Origin: Sulfurovum sp. FS08-3
GTDB lineage: Bacteria; Campylobacterota; Campylobacteria; Campylobacterales; Sulfurovaceae
NCBI GenBank assembly: GCA_000830175.1
Contig: JQIS01000002.1
Location: 1 to 36,584, forward strand
Length of the DNA: 36,584 bases
Direction of reading: 5' to 3'
The notes under the pieces are model-generated. The model saw only the letters and a list, made by a program, of their open reading frames with translations. It made no database searches and was not told the DNA's origin. Positions 1 through 8,450 of the stretch are shown here, one piece after another (position 1 is the stretch's first letter; every line of letters starts with the position of its first letter). A program made the position numbers and the translations under genes.

Positions 1-66
1 TACAAGACTCGAACTTGTGACATCTACCTTGTAAGGGTAGCGCTCTACCAACTGAGCTAAGCGACC
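1..66 (-). tRNA. tRNA-Val (TAC), 3' end cut by window edge
   Basis: Read on the minus strand, the sequence begins GGTCGCT and continues with a D-arm (AGCTCAGTTGGTAGAGC) and an anticodon arm CTACC-CTTACAA-GGTAG, which puts TAC in the anticodon position (valine). The T-arm is seen in part (GTTCGAGTC). The acceptor 3' strand lies outside the window. It is the second gene of a tRNA pair, 14 nt after tRNA-Lys. Confidence 0.93.
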
Positions 67-80
67 CAATCAAAAATTAG

Positions 81-156
81 TGGTGACCCATCTAGGATTC
101 GAACCTAGGGCCCATTCATTAAAAGTGAATTGCTCTACCAGCTGAGCTAATAGGTC
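81..156 (-). tRNA. tRNA-Lys (TTT)
   Basis: A complete cloverleaf is visible on the minus strand. The acceptor GACCTAT pairs with ATGGGTC (one T-G wobble), the anticodon arm is ATTCA-CTTTTAA-TGAAT with anticodon TTT, and the T-loop is GGTTCGAATCC. The discriminator is A and the CCA end is encoded. It is the first gene of the tRNA-Lys/tRNA-Val pair. Confidence 0.96.
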
Positions 157-177
157 AATAATTTTTGGGTGGGCAAA

Positions 178-206
178 ATTATATCTTACTTTTTAATATT
201 TGTCAA
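178..206 (-). promoter_or_regulatory. Sigma70 promoter of the tRNA-Lys/Val operon
   Basis: On the minus strand a perfect TTGACA (206-201) and a perfect TATAAT (183-178) are separated by exactly 17 nt. Downstream comes GCCCACCC, a GC-rich discriminator in otherwise AT-rich DNA, as often seen at stable-RNA promoters under stringent control. The regulation is inferred; the promoter match is direct. Confidence 0.9.
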
Positions 207-267
207 TAGTTTTGAAAAAATAATAACTCATTTTTTATTTGTTGATAGAGTTTTTGGAGTAGGGTTT

Positions 268-293
268 AAAAAAGAGCATCAAAGGAGTTGCTC
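268..293 (-). terminator. Intrinsic terminator overlapping the pncC stop codon
   Basis: On the minus strand GAGCA (293-289) can pair with TGCTC (278-274) across a 10-nt loop, followed directly by six T residues (273-268). The pncC stop codon TGA (281-279) lies inside the hairpin loop. The stem is only 5 bp, so strength is uncertain, but stem plus T-tract fits the end of the speA-pncC unit. Confidence 0.6.
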
Positions 294-749
294 ATAAAGC
301 ATCTCAATGGCTCTAGTGGTGGCTTGAGTTTGTATATCTTCACGGTTGCCATCAAAAAGATTATGCGTTATCTTGATTGTATCGGGAGTTAAAACACCGA
401 TATAGACAGTACCGACGGGCTTAAGTTCACTTCCGCCATCGGGTCCTGCAATCCCGCTAATGGCTATGGCATAATCACTCTTTGTCGTTTTGGCTACACC
501 TGTGAGCATCTGCTCTACGCACTCACGGCTTACGGCACCAAACTCCTCAAAGATAGAGTTTTCAACACCTAGCCATTGATGTTTGATAGCGTTGGAGTAG
601 CTCACTACCGAGCCGTTAAATACCGATGAGACTCCCGATATAGCCGTAAAAGCACTGGCTACTCGTCCGCCTGTGCAGCTCTCTGCAAAACTTACACTTT
701 GATGTGTCTGTTTTAACCTATCGATAATTTCTACTACTTTTTTCATCAT
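279..749 (-). CDS. pncC: Nicotinamide-nucleotide amidohydrolase (CinA C-terminal family)
   Basis: A 156-residue stand-alone CinA-C domain protein, the usual length for PncC. Family members deamidate nicotinamide mononucleotide to nicotinate mononucleotide in the cytoplasm, recycling pyridine nucleotides. The hallmark ESCTGG (residues 23-28) contains the active-site serine and cysteine region. GIAGPDGG (99-106) and PVGTVYIG (111-118) are the other conserved blocks. The start ATG lies immediately after the speA stop codon TAA (no gap), and a second ATG follows, so the protein begins MMKK or MKK. The tight join indicates cotranscription and probable translational coupling with speA. The N-terminal MoCF-like domain of full-length CinA is absent. 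Confidence 0.9.
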   Translation of the reverse strand: MMKKVVEIIDRLKQTHQSVSFAESCTGGRVASAFTAISGVSSVFNGSVVSYSNAIKHQWLGVENSIFEEFGAVSRECVEQMLTGVAKTTKSDYAIAISGIAGPDGGSELKPVGTVYIGVLTPDTIKITHNLFDGNREDIQTQATTRAIEMLYEQLL

Positions 750-2579
750 TTAGTAGGACTTTAAATAGCTATTTTCGCTCAAATAGAGATAGAGTTTGCC
801 TAGTAGCTCATCTTTTTCACGACTTGTAAGGGTAGAAATCTCTTCGATTTTTTGTTTGAGCGATTTATCAATGTAGCTTGTGTCGTAATCAAGGTCATCA
901 AGCAAATCGACAAGATTTTGAGCCTCTATAATATCTTCAAAGATATATTGTCCGCTCTCATCAAATTTCACAATGACTTCGGTTGGATGCGTGAAGAGAT
1001 TGTGTTTCATTCCCAGTACCTCTTGATAGGCACCCGTGAGGAAAAAGCCCAAATAGTAGTCTTCATTGTCCAAATCAATATCGTGCAAATTGAGTGGCAG
1101 TTCTTTGTTGTAACCTATCTCTCCATCGCTATCGCAGGTAATATCCCAAATAGTAGCCGAACGGGTTGGCTTTTTGGATAGGTGCGAAAGCGGCACGATA
1201 GGGAAGTGTTGCCCAAGACCCCAAAAATCGGGAATCGATTGAAAGATGGAGAAGTTTACCAAATAACGCTCTTGCACTTTGTTTTGTATCTCTCGAAGCT
1301 CTTGTATGTGTTCATTTTCGAGCAATGATGTAGCCTTTTTGATAATAAGGTCGGCTAAAATTTCACTGTTGGAGCGATCGACGATGTCGATATAACCCAA
1401 ATCAAAGAGCGTCAAAAGAGACTCCATGTGGTCAAGTGCATCGTGGAGATACTCCCGTGCGGTGCTTTTTTTCATGGTGCTGTAGAGTTCGTAGAGTTCT
1501 TGAACCAAAGGCGGGTTTTGCTCTTTGAGACGCAGTGCTTTTTCGTGATACTCTTGCGAAAAGAGTTCCAAAACAGGTGCTACCGTGACGGTGTGAGCCG
1601 AAGAGACAAAACGCCCCGATTCAATAAATATTTCAGGCTCATTGACCTCATTGCGTTTGGCAATTTCAGACATTGAAAAGACAACGTCGTTGGCAAATTC
1701 ACCGATGGAGTAGTTGCGATCTCGTTTGGCAACGTGTTGGCTATACTCTACGGCTAGTCCTCCCCCTATGTTGATAGCGTTGAGATTTTTGGCTCCCATC
1801 TTTTTGAGTTGAGCGTAGATGTGTCCCGCTTCTCTAAGTGCCTTTTTCATCGGTGATATTTCGCTCATTTGCGAACCAATATGGAAGTGAATCATATAGA
1901 GTTTGCTAAGGAGTTTGTGCTTTTTGAGCATATCATAGACTTCAAGTAGCTCTGTAGAGGTGAGTCCAAATTTGGAATCGTACCCACCGCTTTTGGCCCA
2001 TACGCCCACACCTGAGCTGTGAAGCCTAATGCGTACGCCTATTTTGGGGGCAAAGATACGAAACTCTTGACTTATTTCTAAAATTGTCTTAAGCTCATTG
2101 AGTCCTTCGATAATAATCGTGATGTTGTGACCCATGTTTCCTGCTATAAAACAAAGCCCAATCATATCTCGGTCTTTAAAACCATTGACAGTAATAGGCT
2201 CTCCCATGCGTGTATGCGACATAGCAATGATAAGTTCTGCCTTACTTCCCGCTTCTAATCCGTAATTGAAATCTTTGGATATATCAACAATGGTATTGAC
2301 AAAATTGGGAAACTGATTGACCTTGAGGGGAAAAACGGCTTGAAAAGAGCTTTTGTACTCAAGTTCGGCTCTGGCACGATTAAATTCATAAAATAATGAA
2401 GCAATCTGTTTTTGGACAATGTGAGGAAATCGAAAGATCATAGGTCCTCGATAACCCATATCTCGAATCTCTTGAGTTAGTTGCAACAAAGAGGGTTTGT
2501 TGCCGTAATTGATATTTATCGTATCACCATCGATAACGAAATTGTTTTCAGACCATATTTCTAATCCAAAATCTTTCAT
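750..2579 (-). CDS. speA: Biosynthetic arginine decarboxylase
   Basis: A 609-residue PLP-dependent fold-III decarboxylase making agmatine from arginine, the first step of the agmatine route to putrescine and spermidine. The PLP lysine is in FPLKVNQ (K86). The barrel motif HFHIGSQ follows near residue 233, the phosphate-binding GGGLAVEY near 275, and the catalytic cysteine region ITCDSDG has C482. Length is slightly under the E. coli enzyme (about 630-660), as is common outside enterobacteria. A GAGG ribosome site lies about 7 nt before the ATG. The gene heads a leftward unit with pncC and diverges from the HAD phosphatase. Confidence 0.95.
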   Translation of the reverse strand: MKDFGLEIWSENNFVIDGDTININYGNKPSLLQLTQEIRDMGYRGPMIFRFPHIVQKQIASLFYEFNRARAELEYKSSFQAVFPLKVNQFPNFVNTIVDISKDFNYGLEAGSKAELIIAMSHTRMGEPITVNGFKDRDMIGLCFIAGNMGHNITIIIEGLNELKTILEISQEFRIFAPKIGVRIRLHSSGVGVWAKSGGYDSKFGLTSTELLEVYDMLKKHKLLSKLYMIHFHIGSQMSEISPMKKALREAGHIYAQLKKMGAKNLNAINIGGGLAVEYSQHVAKRDRNYSIGEFANDVVFSMSEIAKRNEVNEPEIFIESGRFVSSAHTVTVAPVLELFSQEYHEKALRLKEQNPPLVQELYELYSTMKKSTAREYLHDALDHMESLLTLFDLGYIDIVDRSNSEILADLIIKKATSLLENEHIQELREIQNKVQERYLVNFSIFQSIPDFWGLGQHFPIVPLSHLSKKPTRSATIWDITCDSDGEIGYNKELPLNLHDIDLDNEDYYLGFFLTGAYQEVLGMKHNLFTHPTEVIVKFDESGQYIFEDIIEAQNLVDLLDDLDYDTSYIDKSLKQKIEEISTLTSREKDELLGKLYLYLSENSYLKSY

Positions 2580-2609
2580 AAATAGACCTCACATGAATTG
2601 TAGTATGGC

Positions 2610-2615
2610 ATTATA
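2610..2615 (-). promoter_or_regulatory. -10 element for speA
   Basis: TATAAT on the minus strand, about 30 nt upstream of the speA start codon in the 121-nt divergent spacer. No clear -35 hexamer is seen, which is common for sigma70 promoters in Campylobacterota. Confidence 0.6.
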
Positions 2616-2670
2616 CTCAATTGATTTTAAATAGCGGTTTTGTTGTTGTCGTTTTTTAAACCCTATAGGA

Positions 2671-2676
2671 TATAAT
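2671..2676 (+). promoter_or_regulatory. -10 element for the HAD phosphatase gene
   Basis: TATAAT 24 nt upstream of the ATG at 2701, in the spacer shared with speA. No good -35 is visible. Confidence 0.6.
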
Positions 2677-2700
2677 CACTCAAAAAATGGGAAAAGAGCC

Positions 2701-3351
2701 ATGAAAAAGATAAATATTTTATTTGACCTTGATGGGACACTGATTGATTCGACGTGTGCGATATTGGAGAGTTTTGGTGTAGCCTATCAATCCATGAACC
2801 AAAACAAACCCGAAGATAAGCTTATCAAAGCACAAATCGGGCATCCCTTAGAGGATATGTTTGTTACATTGGGAGTCGATAGGAGTGAGGTTGAAGCCTT
2901 TGTCTATCACTACAAGATGCACTACCGCAAAATCAATCAAGCCATGACGACCCTATTGCCCTATGCCAAAGAGGCTATTGAGAAGGCTCACAAGGTAGCC
3001 CATTTGGCAGTGGTCACGACTAAGACAAGTCAATACTCTATCGAACTACTTAAACATTTGGGTGTGTTTGACTACTTTGATGTTTTTGTGGGGCGAGACG
3101 ACGTGGAGTTTCCTAAGCCTCACCCAGAGCCTATCCAAAAAGCCCTCAAAGCTCTCAATAACGGCTACTCCTCATGGATGATTGGCGATACTTGTATGGA
3201 TATGCAAAGTGCTAAAGCAGCCCAAATTAACGCCATAGGAGTGGAGTGCGGTTATGTGCCTTTGGAGGAGCTTAAAAAGTGCAGTACTATTATCAAAAGC
3301 AACGCCCTTGAAGCGGTTAATGTTGTCGTTTCGTACAATATTGGTGATTAA
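2701..3351 (+). CDS. HAD-family hydrolase, phosphoglycolate phosphatase-like
   Basis: A 216-residue HAD subfamily IA phosphatase. Motif I is DLDGTLIDS (9-17, nucleophile Asp9, general acid Asp11). Motif II is the Thr in VVTTKTS (104-110). Motif III Lys is in EFPKPHPEP (K139), and motif IV is IGDTCMDM (161-168). A helical cap lies between residues 18 and 90. The KPxP arrangement and size resemble Gph and pyrophosphatase PpaX-type enzymes, so the substrate may be 2-phosphoglycolate, but substrate cannot be fixed by motifs. Single gene, divergent from speA and separated by 84 nt from the por operon. Confidence 0.85.
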   Translation: MKKINILFDLDGTLIDSTCAILESFGVAYQSMNQNKPEDKLIKAQIGHPLEDMFVTLGVDRSEVEAFVYHYKMHYRKINQAMTTLLPYAKEAIEKAHKVAHLAVVTTKTSQYSIELLKHLGVFDYFDVFVGRDDVEFPKPHPEPIQKALKALNNGYSSWMIGDTCMDMQSAKAAQINAIGVECGYVPLEELKKCSTIIKSNALEAVNVVVSYNIGD

Positions 3352-3413
3352 TGAGATAAATTTACCCTATAAAAGCACCATTTAAGAATTAGCATATTAG
3401 AATAGCATAATAC

Positions 3414-3419
3414 TATAAT
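3414..3419 (+). promoter_or_regulatory. -10 element of the porCDAB operon
   Basis: TATAAT 17 nt before the porC start codon, so the leader would be very short. The upstream 50 nt is A/T-rich without a clear -35. An AGGAG ribosome site follows. Confidence 0.5.
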
Positions 3420-3435
3420 TGAATTAGGAGAAACG

Positions 3436-3999
3436 ATGGTAGAAATCAGATGGCACAGTCGTGCAGGTCAGGGTGCCGTTACGGGTGCGAAGAGCCTAGG
3501 AGATGTTGTCTCTACGACAGGCAAAGAGGTGCAAGCCTTTGCTCTTTACGGTTCGGCCAAAAGAGGTGCTGCGTTAAGAGCGTACAATAGAATTGATGAT
3601 GAGCCTATTCTCAATCATGCAAAATTCATGAATCCTGACTTTGTTTTGGTTATCGACCCAGCATTGGCATTTACTGATAATATTACCGAACACGAGGATA
3701 GTGATACAAAGTATATCATTACAACACACCTAACCAAAGAAGAACTTATCGCAGGTATTCCCGCACTTCAAGGAAGAGAAGATAGAGTTTTTACTGTTGA
3801 TTGTGTGCAAATATCTCTTGATACAATTGGACGTTCTATTCCTAATGCACCGATGCTAGGAGCATTTGTTAAAATTTCTGGAATGTTTGAGCTTGACTAT
3901 TTCTTGGAAAACATGAAGAGAGTATTGTCCAAATTTCCTCAAAAAATCATTGATGGAAATATGGCTGCAATCACTAGAGCTTATGAAGAAGTCAAGTAA
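3436..3999 (+). CDS. porC: Pyruvate:ferredoxin/flavodoxin oxidoreductase, gamma subunit
   Basis: A 187-residue 2-oxoacid:acceptor oxidoreductase gamma domain. The N-terminal HSRAGQGAVT (7-16) matches the family signature, and the conserved RRGA-type segment reads YGSAKRGAALRAYNRI. It forms part of the four-subunit enzyme that interconverts pyruvate plus CoA with acetyl-CoA plus CO2, passing electrons to ferredoxin or flavodoxin. In Campylobacterota with a reductive TCA cycle it works in the carboxylating direction; here that direction is an inference. First gene of the operon. The 2-oxoglutarate enzyme (OorDABC) is a possible alternative, but subunit order gamma-delta-alpha-beta favours Por. 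Confidence 0.9.
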   Translation: MVEIRWHSRAGQGAVTGAKSLGDVVSTTGKEVQAFALYGSAKRGAALRAYNRIDDEPILNHAKFMNPDFVLVIDPALAFTDNITEHEDSDTKYIITTHLTKEELIAGIPALQGREDRVFTVDCVQISLDTIGRSIPNAPMLGAFVKISGMFELDYFLENMKRVLSKFPQKIIDGNMAAITRAYEEVK

Positions 4000-4010
4000 G
4001 AGGAGAGAAA

Positions 4011-4469
4011 ATGCAACATTTAAAATTATTAGCAAACGATAACCGAGGACTAAACGAACTCGAAAACGGTACGGGTCTTATGGGTTGGCACGAGGTGACA
4101 CAAGGGAGTATTCTTCCCTCATTTGAAGGCGATGCAACCCATATTGCTCATCTTAAATCCGAAGAGAGAAGCTATTCAAACTTTAACTCCTATACCGCCA
4201 CAGTTGCTTCATGGAGAGTATTAAAGCCCGTCTATAACCGAGACATTTGTATTGATTGTCAAAACTGTTGGGTATGGTGTCCCGATAGCTCCATTCTTTC
4301 ACGCGATAAGCAGATGCTAGGAATTGATTATGACCACTGCAAAGGGTGTTCGGTATGTGTTGAGGTTTGTCCTACCAATCCCAAATCGCTCATTATGTTC
4401 TCCGAACAAACACCACTTGAAGATGCACTAGGTCAATGGCCCGAAAAAAAGAAAAAAGAAGATAAATAA
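4011..4469 (+). CDS. porD: Pyruvate:ferredoxin oxidoreductase, delta (2x[4Fe-4S]) subunit
   Basis: A 152-residue ferredoxin-like subunit carrying two 4Fe-4S motifs: C80-x2-C83-x2-C86-x3-C90-P and C110-x2-C113-x2-C116-x3-C120-P. It relays electrons from the thiamine site of alpha/beta to the external acceptor. An N-terminal extension of about 70 residues precedes the ferredoxin fold. The C-terminus is Lys/Glu rich (EKKKKEDK). The ribosome site GAGAG lies 5 nt before the ATG, and the spacers to porC (11 nt) and porA (10 nt) show a single operon. Confidence 0.92.
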   Translation: MQHLKLLANDNRGLNELENGTGLMGWHEVTQGSILPSFEGDATHIAHLKSEERSYSNFNSYTATVASWRVLKPVYNRDICIDCQNCWVWCPDSSILSRDKQMLGIDYDHCKGCSVCVEVCPTNPKSLIMFSEQTPLEDALGQWPEKKKKEDK

Positions 4470-4479
4470 AAGGATCCCT

Positions 4480-5715
4480 ATGGCAGAAAAATACGATTTA
4501 CAAGAGAGAGAAGTTTGGGATGGTAACTTTGCAGCTTCTCAGGCGTTAAGACAAGCTCAAGTTGATGTTGTGGCGGCTTACCCTATTACGCCCTCCACGC
4601 CAATTGTTGAAAACTATGGTAGTTATGTGGCCAATGGCTATATTGATGGCGAATTTGTTATGGTTGAATCCGAACACGGTGCAATGAGCGGATGCGTGGG
4701 TGCATCAGCAGCAGGAGGACGTGTGGCAACCGCTACCTCTTCGCAAGGTTTTGCATTAATGACGGAAGTTCTTTATCAAGCTTCAGGTATGCGATTGCCT
4801 ATCGTTCTTACAGTCGTAAACAGAGCTTTGGCTTCTCCTTTGAACGTGCGTGGAGACCACTCCGATATGTATCTAGGACGTGATTCAGGTTGGATTCAAC
4901 TTGATTGTTTCAATGCACAAGAGGCGTACGATATGACATTGTGTGCCTTTAAAATCGGTGAAAATCACGATGTAAGATTACCTGTAATGGTACATCAAGA
5001 TGGATTTATCACTTCGCACACAGCACAAAATGTTTATCCACTCAAAGATGAGGTTGCTTATGGCTTCGTGGGTGATTTTAAGCCCGTTGATGATATGCTT
5101 GATTTTTCACGTCCTGTTACTTATGGAGCGCAAACCGAAGAGGATTGGCATTTTGAGCATAAAGCAAGACAACACAAAGCGTTAATGGATTCACGAAGCA
5201 TCATCGACGATGTATTTGCTCAATTTAAAGAGATTTCAGGACGAGAATACAAAAGAGTCGAAACCTATATGATGGAAGATGCCGAAGTGGCTATCGTGGC
5301 ACTTGGAACGACGGTAGAGACGTGTATTGTAGCCGCTCGTGAACTTAGAAAAGAAGAGGGTATTAAGGCTGGAATTGTAGCACCACGATGCTTTAGACCT
5401 TTCCCATTTGACAAGATTCGTGATGCGTTGGGCAATGTAAAGGCAATTGCTTGTTTGGATAGATCAAGCCCAGGTGGTGCTATGGGTGCACTTTTCAATG
5501 AAGTAAGTGCCGCTATCTATACTACCAACGCAAGACCGCTTGTAACCAACTTTATCTACGGTTTGGGTGGAAGAGATTTCTCAATTGCAGAAGCCAAAAG
5601 AATCTTCAAAGAGCAAAAAGCACACGCCGATGCGGGTAAAATTACAACAGATATCCAACAGTTCTCAGGACTACGAGGACCACACCTTGGATTTTTCCAA
5701 ACCAAAAGGAGCTAA
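4480..5715 (+). CDS. porA: Pyruvate:ferredoxin oxidoreductase, alpha subunit
   Basis: A 411-residue alpha subunit with the family motif YPITPST (34-40), which contacts substrate and thiamine diphosphate, and the central RGDHSDMYLGRDSGWIQ block. Domain order is the pyrimidine-binding domain (about 1-240) and the transketolase C-terminal-like domain (about 260-400). It forms the active site together with porB. The stop codon is 3 nt from the porB start. Confidence 0.94.
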   Translation: MAEKYDLQEREVWDGNFAASQALRQAQVDVVAAYPITPSTPIVENYGSYVANGYIDGEFVMVESEHGAMSGCVGASAAGGRVATATSSQGFALMTEVLYQASGMRLPIVLTVVNRALASPLNVRGDHSDMYLGRDSGWIQLDCFNAQEAYDMTLCAFKIGENHDVRLPVMVHQDGFITSHTAQNVYPLKDEVAYGFVGDFKPVDDMLDFSRPVTYGAQTEEDWHFEHKARQHKALMDSRSIIDDVFAQFKEISGREYKRVETYMMEDAEVAIVALGTTVETCIVAARELRKEEGIKAGIVAPRCFRPFPFDKIRDALGNVKAIACLDRSSPGGAMGALFNEVSAAIYTTNARPLVTNFIYGLGGRDFSIAEAKRIFKEQKAHADAGKITTDIQQFSGLRGPHLGFFQTKRS

Positions 5716-5718
5716 GAG

Positions 5719-6672
5719 ATGGCAGCTACATCTATTAAAAATTTAAAAGAATTTTCAACATCAAACGATCGATTTGAGGGAGCACATACACTTTGCCCAG
5801 GGTGTGCACACTCCATGATCGTTCGAGAGCTTATGAACTGTACTGATGACAATTTGGTTATTGCAACCAATACAGGATGCTTGGAGGTTTCTACGGCGGT
5901 ATATCCTTTTACATCATGGGATACATCTTGGATTCATATCGGATTTGAAAACGCAGCCACAGCAGCATCAGGTGCTGAGGCGATGTACAAAGCACGAAAA
6001 AGAAAAGGAAGCCTCAAAGATAACGATGCTTCTGTTAAATTTGTAGCTTTTGGCGGAGACGGTTCAACCTACGACATTGGTTTCCAATGGCTAAGCGGTG
6101 CAGTTGAGCGAGGGCATGACTTTACCTATATTTGTTTGGACAATGAAAACTACGCCAATACAGGTGGGCAACGCTCATCGGCTACACCCATTGGTGCGAC
6201 AACAACAACCGCACAAGCAGGAAGTCACTCGTACGGTAAAAAAGAGAAGAAAAAAGATATGATTGCTATTATGGCGGCTCATGGTGCTCCTTATGTAGCG
6301 CAACTAGCTCCCAACAAATGGAAATCAATGGCAAAAGGTTTTCAAAAAGCTCTTGAGACTGAGGGACCTTGTTTTATCAACACTGTTTCAGCATGTTGTA
6401 CAGAGTGGAAATTTGATCCCAAAGATACAATCGGTATTACCGATTTGGCTACCGATTCGCTTATTTTTCCGATCTATGAGATTATTGATGGTCACGAGCT
6501 TAATATCCTCTATAGACCCAAAAATGTCATTAAGGTAGAGGATTATCTTGCAGCACAAGGGCGATACAAGCACCTCTTTAAACCTGAATACAAACACGTT
6601 ATTGAGCAAATTCAAAAAGATGTCGATAAGCAGTGGGAAATGCTCCAAAGAAGAGAAGAGGCTAGAATTTAA
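5719..6672 (+). CDS. porB: Pyruvate:ferredoxin oxidoreductase, beta (TPP-binding) subunit
   Basis: A 317-residue beta subunit. CPGCAHS (26-32) and C54, with a later cysteine pair near 225 (SACCTEW), are the expected ligands of the proximal 4Fe-4S cluster. The thiamine diphosphate/Mg motif runs from GGDGS (112-116) to DNENYANTGGQ (141-151). The carboxy-terminal 25 residues are charged and helical. It ends the por operon and is followed 28 nt later by a 12-bp hairpin with a T-tract. Confidence 0.94.
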   Translation: MAATSIKNLKEFSTSNDRFEGAHTLCPGCAHSMIVRELMNCTDDNLVIATNTGCLEVSTAVYPFTSWDTSWIHIGFENAATAASGAEAMYKARKRKGSLKDNDASVKFVAFGGDGSTYDIGFQWLSGAVERGHDFTYICLDNENYANTGGQRSSATPIGATTTTAQAGSHSYGKKEKKKDMIAIMAAHGAPYVAQLAPNKWKSMAKGFQKALETEGPCFINTVSACCTEWKFDPKDTIGITDLATDSLIFPIYEIIDGHELNILYRPKNVIKVEDYLAAQGRYKHLFKPEYKHVIEQIQKDVDKQWEMLQRREEARI

Positions 6673-6700
6673 TTCTAATCCTCTACTCCTCATTCAAAAC

Positions 6701-6747
6701 AAGTGTGTATGCGATAAATAGGTTGCATACACACTTTCCTATTTTTT
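6701..6747 (+). terminator. Strong intrinsic terminator after porB
   Basis: A perfect 12-bp inverted repeat (AAGTGTGTATGC at 6701-6712 and its complement at 6725-6736) with a 12-nt loop is followed on the plus strand by TCCTATTTTTT. On the minus strand the stem is followed by GTTTTG, so it may act weakly against read-through from serA as well. Confidence 0.8.
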
Positions 6748-6819
6748 ATAAAATCAACTTTGAAATATGCGATTGTTCAATAAAAAGCAAAATAGAAATC
6801 TGTAATTTGATTGATTTGT

Positions 6820-6846
6820 ATATTAGCCCTACAAGAGAGCTAATAT
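6820..6846 (-). terminator. Hairpin just after serA
   Basis: An 8-bp inverted repeat (ATATTAGC/GCTAATAT) with an 11-nt loop begins 5 nt after the serA stop codon on the minus strand. No T-run follows, so it may stabilise the 3' end or act as a weak terminator. Confidence 0.35.
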
Positions 6847-6850
6847 TGTA

Positions 6851-8440
6851 TTACATAATGGCGTAAGAGACGTTGATACAAGCAGGAAGTGCTGAAATCT
6901 CTTCGATAAGTTTTTTGGTAATTTGCCCATCAACACGCACTACTGCCAATGCTTGACCTTTGTCGTGTCGTCCGAGTCTAAAATCAGAAATATTAAGTTT
7001 GTGTTTGGCTATAATAGTACCCACGTCACCAATGACTCCAGGCTCATCGTTGTTGCGTATAAGAAGCATTTGACCGCTAATTTCAACATCCAAAGAGTAG
7101 TTGTCAATATCAACAACACGTTGAAGATTGCCCTCGAAGACTGTTCCACCAATTGTAAGTACGCCTTGTTCGGTTGTCAATTTAATAGCTACAATGTTAT
7201 TAAAACCGCTTGTATTGGGTTGCGTGACTTTCATAATCTCAATAGTACGCTCTGCAGCTACAAATTCTGCATTAACAAAATTGATTTGATCTCTAAGTGA
7301 CTCACTCAAAACCCCAACGGTTGCATAAGTTCCAAGAGACTCGATGTACTCGCCAATATCGCCTTTGGCAATCACTTTAATTGATTTTATGCGTGACTTG
7401 GTGAGTTGTGCCGACATATTGCCCATTTTTTGGATAAGCTCCAAAAAGGGACGCACATAATTGGGCAACTCATTCTCTTTGATGGGTAGATTGAGGGCAT
7501 TAGGATAGGCGATTCCTTTGGCGGCTTCAATGGCTTGTTTGGCAGCTGAAACGGCAATGTTGCGTTGAGACTCTTTGGTATTGGCTCCCAAATGCGGTGT
7601 AACGGTTACATTTTCAAGGTCAAGCAACGGATGATCGGTGGCGGGTTCTTTGTCAAAAACATCAATACCTGCCATTCGCACTTTGCCACTTTTGAGTCCT
7701 TCAAGTAGAGCCTCTTCGTTGTAGAGTCCTCCTCTGGCACAATTGATAAGTATCACACCCTCTTTCATCTTGGCAATCTCTTGAGTATCAATCATCCCAA
7801 TGGTTTCATGCGTTTTGGGTGTATGAATGGTAATAATATCACACATCAAAATATCTTCAAAATTTTTAGTATAGGTGATATTGAGATCGGTTGCTTTTTT
7901 GGGATCAATATAGGGGTCGTAAGTAATGACATCCATATCAAAAGCTTTGGCTCGAATACCAACACGTGAACCGATGTTTCCAAAGCCAATAATCCCTAAT
8001 TTTTTATCTTTGAGTTCTGTGCCGTACCAATCTTGTCGTCGCCATACTCTATCGACTTTGAGGTTGTTGTGGGCATAGGGAAAGCTTCTTACGCATGAGA
8101 GCATATGTGTCATAGTAAGTTCAACGGCTGCAATGGTGTTGGCAGTAGGAACATTCATGACGATAATACCCCGTTTGCTGCATCCATCAATATCGACATT
8201 ATCGACACCTACCCCCGCTCGTACGACGGCTTTGAGTTTGGTTGCATTGACCAAAAAGGCTTCATCGACATCGGTAGAACTTCGTGTAATGGCTACATCG
8301 GCATATTGGATAATTTCAGCAATAAGCTTATCTTTTGGCTCATCAGAAGCATTAATCATAGTGATATTTTCATCTTCACCCAGAAGCTCTAAGCCTCTTT
8401 CGTGAATATGGTCGCATACAACAATTGTCATTTTTGACAT
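6851..8440 (-). CDS. serA: D-3-phosphoglycerate dehydrogenase
   Basis: A 529-residue long-form SerA catalysing the first step of serine synthesis (3-phosphoglycerate to 3-phosphohydroxypyruvate, NAD-linked). The Rossmann motif is GFGNIG (152-157). Catalytic residues are R236 (CARGG), E265 (DKEPA) and H283 (TPHLG). After the dehydrogenase domain comes the allosteric substrate-binding domain (about 315-450) and a C-terminal ACT domain (about 455-529, LIRNNDEPGVIGDVG), which in other species binds serine for feedback control. It starts 10 nt after the rpsA stop codon, so the two are cotranscribed, an arrangement also present in Helicobacter. Confidence 0.96.
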   Translation of the reverse strand: MSKMTIVVCDHIHERGLELLGEDENITMINASDEPKDKLIAEIIQYADVAITRSSTDVDEAFLVNATKLKAVVRAGVGVDNVDIDGCSKRGIIVMNVPTANTIAAVELTMTHMLSCVRSFPYAHNNLKVDRVWRRQDWYGTELKDKKLGIIGFGNIGSRVGIRAKAFDMDVITYDPYIDPKKATDLNITYTKNFEDILMCDIITIHTPKTHETIGMIDTQEIAKMKEGVILINCARGGLYNEEALLEGLKSGKVRMAGIDVFDKEPATDHPLLDLENVTVTPHLGANTKESQRNIAVSAAKQAIEAAKGIAYPNALNLPIKENELPNYVRPFLELIQKMGNMSAQLTKSRIKSIKVIAKGDIGEYIESLGTYATVGVLSESLRDQINFVNAEFVAAERTIEIMKVTQPNTSGFNNIVAIKLTTEQGVLTIGGTVFEGNLQRVVDIDNYSLDVEISGQMLLIRNNDEPGVIGDVGTIIAKHKLNISDFRLGRHDKGQALAVVRVDGQITKKLIEEISALPACINVSYAIM

Positions 8441-8450
8441 CTCTTTAGCC

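Noticed and set aside
7-156. Searching the tRNA pair for an integration site
   Set aside because: No integrase gene and no repeated tRNA 3' fragment was seen elsewhere in the window; one tRNA is cut by the edge, so this cannot be judged.
3436-6672. 2-oxoglutarate:acceptor oxidoreductase (oorDABC)
   Set aside because: Subunit order here is gamma-delta-alpha-beta, as in Por of Helicobacter, whereas Oor has delta-alpha-beta-gamma.
6701-6736. Operator for serA or porB from the 12-bp inverted repeat
   Set aside because: It lies between two converging 3' ends and is followed by a T-tract, which fits a terminator and not an operator.
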